DNA of 64,000 nt from Rhizophagus irregularis (lineage: Eukaryota; Glomeromycota; Glomeromycetes; Glomerales; Glomeraceae). Both the position numbers and the translations under genes were made by a program. This document shows positions 1 through 11,703 of this stretch, piece by piece (position 1 is the first letter of the stretch; every line of letters starts with the position of its first letter). The stretch is from positions 1,488,001 to 1,552,000 of the forward strand of contig NC_089432.1 in NCBI RefSeq assembly GCF_026210795.1, given 5' to 3'. Below the pieces are notes generated by a model, which did no database searches, was not told the DNA's origin, and saw nothing but the letters and a program-made list of their open reading frames with translations.

Positions 1-94
1 TTTTTTTTATGTTAAAAAAATAGATACTTATAATGGTAATTTAATAGAGTTTAACTCCACTTTATGATCTTAGTATTGAGAAAGATATTATTTA

Positions 95-1080
95 ACAAAA
101 ATATCAACTGTGAAATGTTTAATATGCTATGATTACTATATTTGGAATGGTCCGTTTCGTGATGTTTGTAAGCACAATCATATAGCAAAAATTTATCAAC
201 AAACACAAATAAATAATTTATTATATCAACAAGTAAAAGCTGATTTAGTAAATTATTTAAAAATAAGCATAGAGAAAGTATTTCTGACAGAAAAGAAAAA
301 TGAATTAATTAATTTACAATGGTCAGTGATATAGAAGCAACATTTGAAAAGATCGTAAAAATTGAAATGCGAGGTAAATTCATTAAATTGCTTCTTAATT
401 ATTTGTTAATACTATTATAAAAAGGTGAGCAATTTTCAAGCTAATAGAATACAATCGGATATTAATAAATCCTTTTCGTCCAATTATGCCAAATAATCAT
501 GGAACAACAAGCATTGGAGTACCACCTATACCTACAGCAAAGCCATGAAAACCTTCAAGAATTCTTCAAGCAGTTCAACAAATGCTCAAGAAACAAGCTC
601 ATTTGCATCTAAAAAACGAACTACAAAAAGAAGAATAAGAAAAAATATTCAAACCGCCAAAGTATAATTTAATATTATTTATTCTTAAAACATAATTACT
701 GCTATATTATATTGATTTACTGTAGGAACAAACCAAAGAACAACATATTAGTGAAAATCCTACCGAATATTATCAAAACGAATTTTATGAATTTTATTCT
801 AATATGATAAATTTTCCCAGGCAAGGATTGCAAAATCCTCTTACATTATCATCTTTTACTCTTCAATCTTTACTTCTCGGTCTATTACTCCTTATTCTTA
901 CGCACACTCTACAGACTCTTTTACTAGTATTCATCTTTCACCTTCTAATTACGAATATACTTCTTTATTCATTAGCTGTAAATTCACACTTTTCGTAAAG
1001 AATTCGTTAATTTCACATTTTCCTAATGGACAAGAACAGCAGTTTGCCACTCTTTCAAATAACTATACGCTGAATACATA
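95..1080 (+). pseudogene. SWIM-type zinc-finger protein, decayed 3' part
   Basis: The open stretch 110-334 encodes a peptide with C-x2-C spacing followed by WNGPFRDVCKHNH, which resembles the SWIM zinc-finger core (CxCx..CxH) found near the C-terminus of transposase-like and other fungal proteins. Coding character continues past the stop in shifted frames: VSDIEATFEKIVKIEMR near 322-374, a Ser-rich stretch followed by basic KKRTTKRRIRK near 547-655, a plausible intron (gtataat at 667 to tgtag near 725), then a Ser/Thr/Tyr-rich tail to about 1080. At least two frameshifts and several stops separate the pieces. It is either a relic or a gene whose 5' part lies outside the window. The SWIM call rests on motif memory only. 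Confidence 0.45.
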
Positions 1081-1943
1081 ATTCATTTACAAATGTTAAT
1101 ATTGTATCATCCTAAGCACCACCCGATTTTAAGCACCACCTCGACTTTAGAAAAACAAAAATAAGCACCACATTAAATTTTTATATTTATAAATAAGGAG
1201 TAAAGCGCAAAAAAAATTTTCAAAGTATCAAAAAAAAAAATATGAAAAAACTTCCGAATTTAAACACCACCAAACTTAAGTGGAAATTTTCCTTTAAAAA
1301 TGTGGTGATAAAATCGGAAGGATACGATAATCCGAATTCAAAGAATAAAGTAAAAGAATCTAATATTTTGTACCTCATAATTCAAAATTCAAAATTTAAA
1401 AACTGCAAATATCAAAAAAATAAACATAGTTTTTATTTTATGAAATAAAATTACATTTTTTTTTGTACAGCATAAAGAAAAACATATTTTGATTCGTTCT
1501 CGTGAAAAAAAAAAAAATTTTTTTATCACATTATAAATGCCAAAAAGGGGGTACATCAACTTGCATGTAGTTGCATATTTTGATGGTGTTGCAACAATGC
1601 AACACGGATACTTGCTTATTAAGATAACGTGCAACGATAGTAGCAAATTAGCATCGATTCATTTATCGAGTGGGATGCTAAAACAAGTCCTTCGGTACAC
1701 TCCGGACTACTATAAAGAGATATGCAAGGAGAGTGTTACACTTCTATTCATATACAGCATGGTTCAATCACTTTTTAATTTTTTCTTTTTTTGGCTCAAA
1801 ATTTTTATTGTTTGTCAAATAGGGGATAAAAAAATCAATTTATGCAGGTTAACAAAAAAATACTAGAAGTGTTTCACCCAGTGAATTCCGAAACCTCTGA
1901 ACCCCTAATTCTTTCTTTCTAAGTTACGTATTTCAAAAATGAT
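1081..1943. other. no recognised gene
   Basis: An AT-rich spacer. A short motif AAGCACCAC is repeated four times between about 1112 and 1276, which may be the end of a repeat element. Open frames at 1242-1448 and 1537-1866 show no recognisable domain, signal peptide or partner and I do not call them genes. Confidence 0.5.
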
Positions 1944-2139
1944 TCAGAGTATGAAATGGGCCATCACTATACCTATAATAGCAAAAACTATTATGCTACG
2001 ATTACAAATAATGGTGGGTATTTGAGCATTATCGCTGGCTCCATTAGCTATAATGGTGATATTATTATTGCTATTATTGTTGTTATGATTATTATTGTTG
2101 TTATTATTATTATTATTGTTGTTGTTGTTGTTGTTGTTG

Positions 2140-2225
<86 letters not shown>

Positions 2226-2815
2226 GCCATTATTATTATTATTAGGAAATGGTTGATATGGTTGATATGGTTGATATGGGTCTTTACTTACAAAAATAGT
2301 ACATGTATTCTGAAACTCACAACCGGGTCCATTAGTGCGTATAATAAATTCAAAATTTCCGGTATTTTTAGGTATAAATGTAGCTTTCGGTTGTTCATCC
2401 GTTAATGTTGCATGAACTAATTTTAGAAAAAAAACCCATTTTTTAAAAGAAAAATAATGATGATGGGCTTGATGGCATAACTGACGAGAAAATGTATACC
2501 ATTTTTACTTACAAGAATCAGGTCTTTCGGATTTTGTACAATGATCATATTCATCGAGTATAAACGTCTTAGTGCCTGTTCTTATAAATACTATCTAATA
2601 AAAAAATAATAATATTTATTTATTTAAAGGAATTTGTTGCATGTTGATGATTTAAATGAAATAAAACCTACAGGCTCATTATAATATGCACTAACGAACG
2701 AGGGGTTAAACGTAGAATATAAACCACCTCCAACTTGAACATCTATTGCATTACCATAATTAACCGTGAAAACCAAGATAGCCAAAAAATAAGTAATAAT
2801 ATTTTTTTGAGACAT
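1944..2815 (-). CDS. secreted cupredoxin-like protein with poly-Asn tract and GPI-type tail
   Basis: Three exons on the minus strand: 2815-2672, 2594-2513 and 2416-1944, with introns 2671-2595 (GTAGGT..TTAG) and 2512-2417 (GTAAGT..TTAG). They join in frame to 232 aa. Residues 1-23 are a signal peptide. The next part (VQVGGG, then FNPSFVSAYYNEP, CTKSERPDSF, and later CEFQNTCTIFV) follows the layout of fungal extracellular plastocyanin-like domains, but the usual copper-ligand His after the Gly is not seen, so metal binding is doubtful. A PYQ repeat and a long Asn tract encoded by an AAT/AAC microsatellite link to a hydrophobic C-terminal 16-residue segment after NGASDNA, which looks like a GPI-anchor signal. 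A GTAAGT lies inside exon 3 near 2297, so an extra intron removing the Asn tract is possible. The function is unknown; it is probably displayed at the cell surface. Confidence 0.65.
2050..2246. repeat. ATT/GTT trinucleotide microsatellite
   Basis: A nearly uninterrupted run of ATT and GTT triplets (AAT/AAC on the minus strand). It lies in frame inside the third exon of the cupredoxin-like gene and encodes poly-Asn. Long ORFs reading it as poly-Ile are shadows. Confidence 0.9.
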
Positions 2816-4410
2816 TCTTTTTTAAAACAAGAAAGAGTTCGAAAGTATTGTAAATAGATAAATTTAAATAAATGTGCATTATATATTTCGTACTTCATTG
2901 ACGGATGTACTTGTACTTTTATTTTACTATGTAAGGCATATTGGCAAATTTCAATGTAAGTGTGAACTTGTGTAACTTAAATAGTAATTGCTTTATATAT
3001 TTTTTGTCAAACTATAATATACTAATCTTTTTATCGTGATAATTGATATAGGTCGTACCATCAATAGAATACACTGCTTTTACAGAGTTTTACCTTCGAA
3101 ATCTCTTTCTTCACCCACAAATATTACGAGGTCATTATCATTTTTTGCAAATATAGAATCCGTACCAAGAAATCTGACTTACAAATGATTGTCGCGATCG
3201 CCACCTTCCATAGCTTGAACTTGCGTTCGCGGATGTACTACCTTTGATGAGAAAGAATAAAGTGATAGACATAGCGGTTGGTTTGGAAGTCTTTAACCAA
3301 CCCACTCCTATTTATTATCTATTATACTTTTCAACTAGATTTTATGAGTTTAAAATTGTCCCCTGATATAAATAATTAAAAGCTAAATTACATGGCTCAA
3401 TTGTAACTGCGGTTTGACCGGTTAATTTTTTTCCCGATCTGAGTGATACGATCTAGAATTGAACAGGGCTAAAATATTGAAATTGTTATCTTGACTTCAA
3501 TGTTCGTCCTACTCCAATTCAGAAATTTCACAATGTAGATTTATCTCATATTTTCAGAGATATTTATCTTTTATTATTTCGTTTAGTTGACCAATGAAGA
3601 TTTTAGATGTTGGGTAGGTTCATGTTAAATCTTCATAAAAAAAAGGTCGAATTTTCGAATTTTATATATTGAAAAATTTTTAATTTATTATTTGTTCGTT
3701 TTATTTCGTTCTTTGAACTTGTTATTTGATGATGAAAACTTGAATAGACGGAAATCGAAATGTTATTTATAAATTGAAACAAGCAACTTTTCGTTGTAAA
3801 ATTACAAAACAGTCGATTATCTTAAAGTTTGAATTTCGTATTAGTTACTCTTATAATTCACAATCTCGAAGTAAAATTTAAATTATTCATGTATCCATGA
3901 TCTTTTAGTGTTTCAAATATCCTGATATTTAGAGGTTGGAACCGACCAAAAAAAACCTTAACCGATAAAAAATGGGGACGGAATTCTTCCCGCCGATCAT
4001 CTTGTCCATAAATTTCAGGACGGAACAAAAGGCAAAAAGTGCTTAGGAAAAGTTTTTATTTTACGCATTTTACCATGACCAACTGCTTATTCACTCCTTA
4101 ACGAACAGTTTGATGAGTTTTGCCAGGGTTCACTTAGTGTTTTCTAATTTTTCTCGCTCAAAAATGCTATTTCCTTCTGTCAGCCCGCGGTAGCGACCCA
4201 AAAAAGGGGGCCAAATAGGGCAGGTGTTTGCTCCAATAAAGGTTGTTGGGAAGTTACGGCATACTTTCATTGGAAAGTAATCAAAAAATGTAAAACGTAT
4301 TAAGTTTTAAATAAAATTGCCAATTGTGTAACAATATCCATTTTTTTATTGGCTTTTCTTTAAGTGCACACCTTCCCTGAATGCACGTGCATGACTAGGC
4401 CCTAGGAACT
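2816..4410. other. intergenic, no recognised gene
   Basis: AT-rich sequence without a coding frame I can support. The part from about 4130 to 4400 is GC-richer (CCCGCGGTAGCGACCC) and is probably transposon debris. Confidence 0.5.
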
Positions 4411-4420
4411 ACCCCAACGG

Positions 4421-4622
4421 CACCCAGAAAATTCTTCGAACTCGGCCGGCGTTATGCACTGACACATGATCGAAGAATTTAGGATGTGATGAATAAAACG
4501 TGACAAATAGAATTTCATCTACTTGAAAAAATCTAAGTCCCTCAGATAAATATAAACAGTGAAACTTCGGACAGGGTGTGACGATGTAAACAGATCACGT
4601 GATCGAAGAATTTTTCTGGGTG
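4421..4622. mobile_element. inverted-repeat MITE-like element, about 0.2 kb
   Basis: CACCCAGAAAATTCTTCGA at 4421-4439 is repeated inverted, with one extra A, at 4603-4622. The upstream bases AACTACCCCAACGG resemble the terminus of the Mutator-like element at 45872, so the left end may begin near 4408. No target-site duplication was found, suggesting a truncated or old copy. There is no coding capacity. Confidence 0.6.
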
Positions 4623-4644
4623 CTCTATCCTTAACCTGATCCAC

Positions 4645-5331
4645 CGGTCCAGATGCTTATTCTGGACCAGTCAACTTTTGATTGGCTAATCAGCCCTTTT
4701 ATTACATAACTCCGGCATAATTTATTTTATCTCTTACTCTTCCTATCTTTCACTCTTTCTCTATTCTTTTTTGTGATATGTTAGTACTTAGTATTTCATA
4801 TTTCATTTCAGTTTGTATATTTTAATTTTAATTGTATTTATTGTAGTTTTATGATAATACTAAATGTTTTTTATTTTCTTTTTGAAGAGTTTTATGATAT
4901 ATTGATATTATTCTGGAAATCAAGTGTTTTTTTTTTAAGTTTTGGGGTTAAGCAAAGTTGTTCAAAAAAGGTTGTAAATTACACATTTATAACAAAACTT
5001 TTAATACTATTACTTTGTACTTTTGTTTTGATATTAACGTTAAAATAATTTTAATAATAAAATTACAGTAAAAAATAATGTAAAGACCTTTTTTATAAAG
5101 TTATATATGCAATTTTACTTATTTATTAATAAAGTTTAATAAAATGCATACCAAAATACAAATTTTAAATAACATATTACTTTAAAACGGTAGTATTAAA
5201 TGCTTTAAAAAAAGGCATTTCGTAACTTTTTTTTTAAAAAAAACGCGAATTGTTTTTTTTTCCAAGACAAATGTTACACAAAACAATCTCATCCAATTAG
5301 ATTTGCTGGTCCAGGATAAGCATCTGGACCG
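4645..5331. mobile_element. non-autonomous DNA transposon with 26-bp terminal inverted repeats
   Basis: The left end CGGTCCAGATGCTTATTCTG (4645 onward, 26 bp) pairs with the inverted right end at 5306-5331 with one mismatch. Each end is itself a short hairpin (GGTCCAGA..TCTGGACC). The interior is very AT-rich. The 65-codon open frame at 4851-5048 is hydrophobic low complexity and is not a transposase. A target duplication is not evident; CCAC/GTGG flank the ends and may extend the repeat. Confidence 0.65.
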
Positions 5332-6168
5332 TGGCCCAGGCTCGGGTTATATAGGCGTGCACTTATGGAGGTACGACTGTAATGATATTTATATTACGTA
5401 CTGTATATTAAATATTCTGACCAATGGGCGTAAAACACGAAAGGACCAACCTTTTCCAGGTTAATTAGCTCAATATGCTGATCTTTTCTCCTTCGCCACA
5501 GTTTGCATCTTAATTTGTAACTTCGCTTCCTTCCCGTAATTTTACAAAATCTTGAATAAAATATGTCGATCATTTGCACGTGATAATAATTAGCCACTGT
5601 GATCAATAAAAAATAAATATACTACCCTTAATAATAAGAAATTCCGAATTTGTCTAGTGATTGAAAAAAAAAAATTTCTAATTTAGGTGAAGATTTACCA
5701 GATACAGTAAATTTTAAGTGGTAATAAAAAAATGCGCGATAGTTCTATTTTTAATAAGATTTGCCGTTCATTATATTATCCCATTGTTTGCAGATAAGTA
5801 TTGATAAAATTATTTTGATTGGTGTATTGTTAAAGCGTAAAATATACACAAGTGACACAACATTAATGCGTACCAATTTCACATTAGAAACAATGTTATA
5901 TTGGTTTATTTGTCTCTGTAAAAATGTTGATCCGTGTTTCATATTCCATATTTTTTCCATAAAATGTAGATATTCACGGGATTTATCGTGAATCCACGGA
6001 GCTTTTACAGAGAGATACAGGAGAAAATTTTTATAGGGTGTACAATTTAAAAGGTATAAATATACAAAATGTAAACGACTTTTTATTGTTGTTGTTATTT
6101 CCAACTCTTTTCCTTTCCTCTATTAATTAATTCAATTAATTTGATCTTTTTTTATTATTTTCATCATT
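5332..6168. other. intergenic, upstream region of the Thr/Ser-rich gene
   Basis: No supported gene. Open frames on both strands overlap one another and show no family features. The promoter of the gene at 6169 presumably lies in its last few hundred bases; no clear element was identified. Confidence 0.4.
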
Positions 6169-6834
6169 ATGTGGTTGAATAGAAATTTTCTTTTCATTAC
6201 GACTGGTTTAGTCGTTTTGATGCTTTTTTTCTCGTCATCAGTAGCAACTAATGATCACCATTATAAACACTGCAGCACTGCTATCAGAGCACATCATTAT
6301 ACTAAAACTGTTTACCCCTCACATTGCCCAAAAAGATGCCCTAAAACAACAACTACTACATCTACCACTACTGCAACCTCCGCCACCACCACCACCACCA
6401 CCACAACCACAACCACCACCACCACTACCACTACCACTACTACTAGCACCACTTTTGTCCCTCCTGATAACTTATTAAAAAAGAGGCATCGACAAGATGA
6501 CCATGAAGCCATTAAGTGCGTTCCTGATAAACAGAAACACTATATTCATAGACATGGAAAATGCACAGAAATCAGATATTGTACCCCAACTGTTTATAAA
6601 CCATGCCCCAAAGATAAAACCACAACAAAAACCGTTCTTGCAACCTCTACCTTAATTTCTACCTCCACTTCTACTTCTACTTCCACCTCCACTTCCACCT
6701 CCACTTCCACCTCCACTATATTAATTCCTACATGTATGCCTGATGGTTCTCCATGTACTCTTGATAATTTTATTACGTGCTGCCATCAAAGTTGCTTTTT
6801 TGGAGACAATTTCCCTAATGGAGTATGCTTCTAA
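6169..6834 (+). CDS. secreted Thr/Ser-rich protein with C-terminal six-cysteine motif
   Basis: A single-exon 221-residue protein. Residues 1-27 form a signal peptide (basic start, FLFITTGLVVLMLF core, cleavage near VAT). The middle holds a long Thr tract encoded by ACC/ACT triplets and a (Thr-Ser)n tract encoded by TCC/ACT hexamers, likely O-glycosylated linkers, around a Cys/His-containing segment. The last 33 residues place six cysteines as C-x6-C-x7-CC-x3-C-x10-C (residues 189, 196, 204, 205, 209, 220), the spacing typical of inhibitor-cystine-knot miniproteins. I do not recognise the family. It is either a wall-associated mucin-like protein or a small secreted effector-type protein. The start is well placed just before the hydrophobic core. 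Confidence 0.7.
   Translation: MWLNRNFLFITTGLVVLMLFFSSSVATNDHHYKHCSTAIRAHHYTKTVYPSHCPKRCPKTTTTTSTTTATSATTTTTTTTTTTTTTTTTTTTSTTFVPPDNLLKKRHRQDDHEAIKCVPDKQKHYIHRHGKCTEIRYCTPTVYKPCPKDKTTTKTVLATSTLISTSTSTSTSTSTSTSTSTSTILIPTCMPDGSPCTLDNFITCCHQSCFFGDNFPNGVCF
6376..6720. repeat. in-frame ACC/ACT and TCCACT microsatellites
   Basis: Two triplet/hexamer arrays (about 6376-6452 and 6655-6718) inside the Thr/Ser-rich gene. They encode poly-Thr and Thr-Ser repeats. Antisense poly-Val and alternate-frame poly-Pro ORFs here are shadows. Confidence 0.9.
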
Positions 6835-8056
6835 AATATATTTTTTGTAAAATATCCGGGTTATTTTAGATAGTGACAATTTAATTTTAAAGTAAGGCTG
6901 TATATTTTCTTGTATTCGAGGATACAGGGTAATATATAGTTTTTTTTAATTTTTCTTGTGTAAAGCAATTCACCATAATATGTATATGTCAGAATGAAGC
7001 TCGTAAAACGTGATTCATGCGAATAATAATGGTTATACTGTGGGTGTGTTCACAAATTCAATTAAATTATCGATTTTGTAATTCGTTGTATGTCTTATAT
7101 ACCGTCAGTTTCTCTAATTTTACAAATAAAATTAATAATTGATATCTAACCCATTTATAGTATGTGGCTAGTTATAATTAAATATTTCTTAATTAAAAAA
7201 TTTCTCATTTAACTATTAATATTATATTGAACATATTAAAAGATGGAAGGACAAAAAGAACGATAACGATAAAAGATTACGAACTGTGTTCAGAGTACGA
7301 AGGGAGAAAAAAATTTATAAAGACGTTTAGTGGACTTTTTAAATTTTTCTTAGCTATTTAATGTTATAAATATCGTTTTTTAACAAGAGATATATTACAA
7401 CTATAAATTTAAAATAGCTTCCATTTTATTTTTGTTTTTTTTATAAAGGAAATTGTAGATATTTAATCTAAATTCTTTTTAGAATATACGTTGTATATGT
7501 ACATATTCCATTACTATAAATAAAAAAAATACATAAAGAGAAAATTAACTTTTTAAAATCATCAATGAATCGTCTAGATTGTTATCGAAAAAAAATTTAC
7601 CCAAGAGCACCCCGAAAAATTCTGCGGCATCACACCCTGTCACACCCTCCGCCTTTCCATTTTTATAAGTATTCTGGGGCGTGAAAAACTATTTGTCTCA
7701 TCACACCAAATATTCCACTAAAATAGATTGATCGTATCCTCGATCATCCTGTGTTACATTAAATTTTTTCCCATAAATATTTTAACGTTGAGGCATTTTA
7801 ATGATTGCAAATTTAGTTAATATCAAAATCACCGTACTTGGTAAAGGATCGTACATTGTAAGATATGAATTTCGTACATTAGTACAATTTCGTGCTTTTT
7901 GTATGATAATCATATAATTTTAAAAAAATTTTATATTTAATTATTTAATTTGTAATTCAATAAAATTAAGGCCCTATTTAAGACCATTATTTTTTTTTAA
8001 ATTTTTATTATAAAATCGGATACAGTATAGTACCGTCGTACTGTTCTAATTAGGTT
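6835..8056. other. intergenic, no recognised gene
   Basis: AT-rich spacer. Near 7603-7625, AGCACCCCGAAAAATTC resembles the inverted-repeat end seen at 4421 and may be a solitary transposon end. Confidence 0.45.
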
Positions 8057-8515
8057 TTGGTACGAAATCTCGAAAATCATTTGAGTGATTGACACAAGAC
8101 CGACAACAAAATCTCGACAATCCAATATCTTGACAAGTCAAAATCCTGACAAGTCAAAATCCCCGACAAAATTATAACACATTTAAATTAAATATTACAT
8201 ATTGCAACAAATTATTTTATTAGAACACACATCACAAAATTGTCGATATAATGACTTGTCAAGATTTTGGATTGTCGAGATTATGTTGTCGATCGTGTAA
8301 AACTATAACACGTTTATTATCGGAAACGTCAGAAAAAAAAGTTTATTATTATTATTATATTTTACACGTGAAAAAATACAATGAACCATAAAATTGAACT
8401 GCAAAAGTTGCATTCAGATGAAGAATTATTTTACAGAATCAAAATCTTTGTCAATGACCTTTTTAACTTTTAATGTTAGTCGTGCAAGTGACTGTCGAGA
8501 TTTTGATCGGATACC
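8057..8515. mobile_element. inverted-repeat element built of CGACAATCC-type short repeats, copy 1
   Basis: The left end GGTACGAAATCTCGAAAATC and right end GATTTTGATCGGATACC form imperfect outer inverted repeats. An inner pair (about 8091-8145 versus 8253-8303) is a closer inverted repeat containing GACAACA-AATCTCGACAATCC and AATCTTGACAAGTC. A second copy lies at 32922-33228. No transposase is present. The ORF at 8394-8612 overlaps the right end and is not supported as a gene. Confidence 0.6.
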
Positions 8516-9895
8516 TCTAATTGGTTCTAATTGTACTAGTAAATTTCCAAATCCTGTCCTTAAGTATTCAATGAAGTTTCCCTTCGACTCACATTTTTTT
8601 GTACATATTTGATATTTCAGTAATTCTTTTTCATATAATTTCTTGTATTTCTTGTGCAATTTTCTAAAAACTCAATCAGTTCAACTGCCTGCAAAAAATA
8701 TATACTTAGAATTATGAATCGTTCTTATGAAAGTGGAGTCCGTAATTATCCTGAAAAAATTATGTAATTGTCATGAAATAATTCGTTTGTAATGGGAATA
8801 ATAAAATTAAAAGAAAAACAGTCAACCACCGGTCGTCCTGCTGTGCTGGATTGCTTGTTATACTTGCACACCGATTTGTGTTTTTATTTTCTTTATTTCA
8901 CAAATGAAAATCTTATTATAATCATCATTTATCAGAATTAAGATGGTTTTTTACTATTTGTTGTTAATCGTAATACATGAATATAAGTTTTATGAATTAT
9001 TTCACCATGTTTTAATGATTATTTTATAAAAAAAAAAATACAATCATTTTTCCTACATTACATATTCGTATGGTCCTAGGCCACCAATTTGGTCAAACTA
9101 TTGTTGTATTAATTGTCTATAGGAAAACCGAATTATTTTGTAATTAAAGTGTACAAGTATGTTTTAATGCACGGTTAAAGTGTATTTTTATATACTTAAA
9201 ATATATTTAATTCGAGATCCGGCTATAAATCAGTGAAAATTACTATGGGCATATGGGCCGATCTAATCATTAATCAATCAACGCACCTGACACACCTCAT
9301 TTGCCCATAGACCGGTCTAGGCCTTTCCTTTTTTGGGATAAAGATACAGTATATGTAGATCACCGACTAAATATATGCCGCACCTGCTACCCTGGGTTGA
9401 TTGATTAGAATTCCAAAAATTGGCGAAATTTTGTACATCATTAATGAAATTCATTTAATTGGCATTTTTGTGGGTAAGGTATCACTGCATCCAGTGCAAC
9501 AAAATGAAAATGTTACGCAGTATTTTATAGCCAGCTTTCGAATGCATTATTAATTTCCCTTCCGATGAAAATTAGAAAATGACTTGTCTTTGTGACAACG
9601 GCAGATTCTTATCATTTACGAATTTTAACTGATCGACATCCGGATCAACGAATTTAAAGAATATTTAAAATTTAAAATATCACTTATATTGTACTTAAAA
9701 ATTTTGGAGAAATTTCGAGTAAATTTTAGATAAATTTCGGTATATCAATTTCGTTGTGATCATTTTATTATAAATATTCCACAATTTTCATGATGGAATT
9801 CGTCAAAAAAAATACATTCGAACAATTCTTATCAATAATTTACAAAAAATTAAAATTAAAATTATAAAAAAGAAAATAAATAATACTATACGAAA
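8516..9895. other. intergenic, upstream region of the FAD monooxygenase
   Basis: No gene is recognised. The last ~180 bases (from about 9711) are repeated upstream of the pseudogene at 16.3 kb, so at least this promoter-proximal part was included in the duplication. Confidence 0.5.
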
Positions 9896-11454
9896 ATGCA
9901 ACAAGAAAAAGTTCCAACCGTAATTATTGTCGGTGCAGGTCCGGGAGGGCTTACTCTTTATCATTCTTTGATAAAAAACAAAGATAAAAAAGAATTCAAT
10001 GTAAAGATCTTTGAACGAGAATCTGGTCCTAAAGGTAAATAATTTGTATGAAATTCGGAATGTCTTTTATATTCAATATCACGTGACTAACTCAAACTCG
10101 TGTTAAAAAACATTAGATCGATGGCAAGGTTATCATGTAGGATTTAAATCTCAAGGATTTAAATCACTTATGAATTGTATTCCATCCTCAGTCGCTTTAA
10201 ATCTTCCAAAAGCAATTCCAAATCCAGTTCCTGGTGTAGAATACCATGGAACTTCATTTAGTGATCATGAAGGAACTCTTTTACTAAGACCTCCATTTAA
10301 ACAATTTAAAAATATTTATGAAATCGCTGAAATCCCTGATCATTTCCTATCGGGAACTATTGCTTATCGTGATAGACTTAGAGATGTTTTATTAGAAAAT
10401 GTTCCAGTTCAATGGGGTAAAAAGCTTGTTAGATATGAAGAAACTGACGAAGGTGTTTGGGTAAATTTCGATGACGGTTCACGAGAATTTTGTGACATTT
10501 TAGTTGATGCAAGTGGAATTAATTCTCCAAGTAAGAATTCAAGATATAATAAAATAAAATAAAATATTATTTATTTTATTGTTTGACTAATAATTGATAT
10601 GTATTTTTTTTTCTTCAGTTCGAAAACAAAAAATACCAGAATTACAAATTAACGATATTGGAACAACTTATGCTGTTGCAAGTGCTGTCGTACCTAAGCA
10701 TCTAATGGACAGGCTAATTAAAGTTAATGGAAATAGTGTAATTCAAAAATTACTTGGATTAAATGGAGATTCAACATTTATTGGATTACGTTTAATTCCA
10801 ATTGAACAAGAACAAAATTTCAAGAATAAAAACAATTCTGATGAACTTCATTATAGAATCACGATGTTTTATTTTTATTCTAGCGAATTAGATAATGAAG
10901 AAATCGAAAAAATTAATAATAATCCTGCATTGGTTGTTGAACATATTAAAAATATGATTCGAAAATTGAGACCAGAGTGTGAAATGACAAATATTTTATT
11001 AGAATTATGGGATTTAGTTCCTAAAGCAGTTCCAAAAGAATCAGAAGATTTTCCATTTAAAACTTACAATCCAATACAACTAAGAAAAGTAAGAGATATC
11101 AATCTATTAACTATTAATTCGTGGACAAGTAGCCGAGTTACATTAATTGGAGATGCAGCACATGCTATGAGTCCGTATCTAGGATTAGGAACAACACATA
11201 CTATTCAAGATGCTGAAGCTCTTTCTCAAGCATTACTTAACTATTCTCCAGAAAATTATATTTCTTGTATTAAAGAATATGAAAATAAAATGTTAAAACG
11301 AGCAACTGTTGATGTATTAAAATCTAGATATGCTACAATAAAACAAGTTACACCAGTTGGATATTTTGGTCTTATTATTAGAAATAGTATACTAAAAACT
11401 ACAAATTTTTTAATGAAAATTTATGATTCTGTTAAAATTTTAGATTTAGTTTAA
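9896..11454 (+). CDS. FAD-dependent monooxygenase (aromatic hydroxylase-like), intact copy
   Basis: Three exons, 9896-10034, 10117-10530 and 10619-11454, with introns GTAAAT..TTAG (branch GACTAAC) and GTAAGA..TCAG, joining in frame to 462 aa. The N-terminus carries the Rossmann dinucleotide-binding motif GAGPGG (residues 13-18). DRWQGYHV follows at 47-54, and VDASG closes the first FAD block. GDAAHAM, with Asp317, is the second FAD-ribose motif of class A flavoprotein monooxygenases. The family uses FAD and NAD(P)H to hydroxylate small organic substrates; the substrate here cannot be read from sequence. A decayed exon 3 copy and a full-length pseudogene lie downstream in the same orientation. 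The start is the first ATG before the Rossmann strand. Confidence 0.9.
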
Positions 11455-11503
11455 ATTTATTAATATTTTACTAGGGGGACTTTTATATATAATTTTAGAT
11501 ATA

Positions 11504-11701
11504 CAGTCAGCCCCCTTTATAGTCACACCCCTTGGGACCGAAAAAAAAGGGTGTGATTATAAAAAAAGTCATATGTTGTGACTATAGAGGAGGTTTTTCT
11601 AATATATTTATTAGTACATTGGGCCAAAATATGGTGTGCTTATAAAGGGGAATTTTATATGTTGTGATTATACAGGGGGTGACTATATAGGGGGTCGACT
11701 G
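11504..11701. mobile_element. pogo/Tc1-mariner-type MITE with TA target duplication
   Basis: A 198-bp element with 23-bp terminal inverted repeats, CAGTCAGCCCCCTTTATAGT at the left and its near-complement at the right (ends CGACTG), flanked by TA at 11502-11503 and 11702-11703. The downstream flank of the paralogous pseudogene (about 17909-17915) has the same sequence with a single TA and no insertion. It has no coding capacity. Confidence 0.85.
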
Positions 11702-11703
11702 TA

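Noticed and set aside
1956-2405. Plus-strand poly-Ile ORF
   Set aside because: It is the antisense of the Asn microsatellite in the cupredoxin-like gene, which has splice and frame support.
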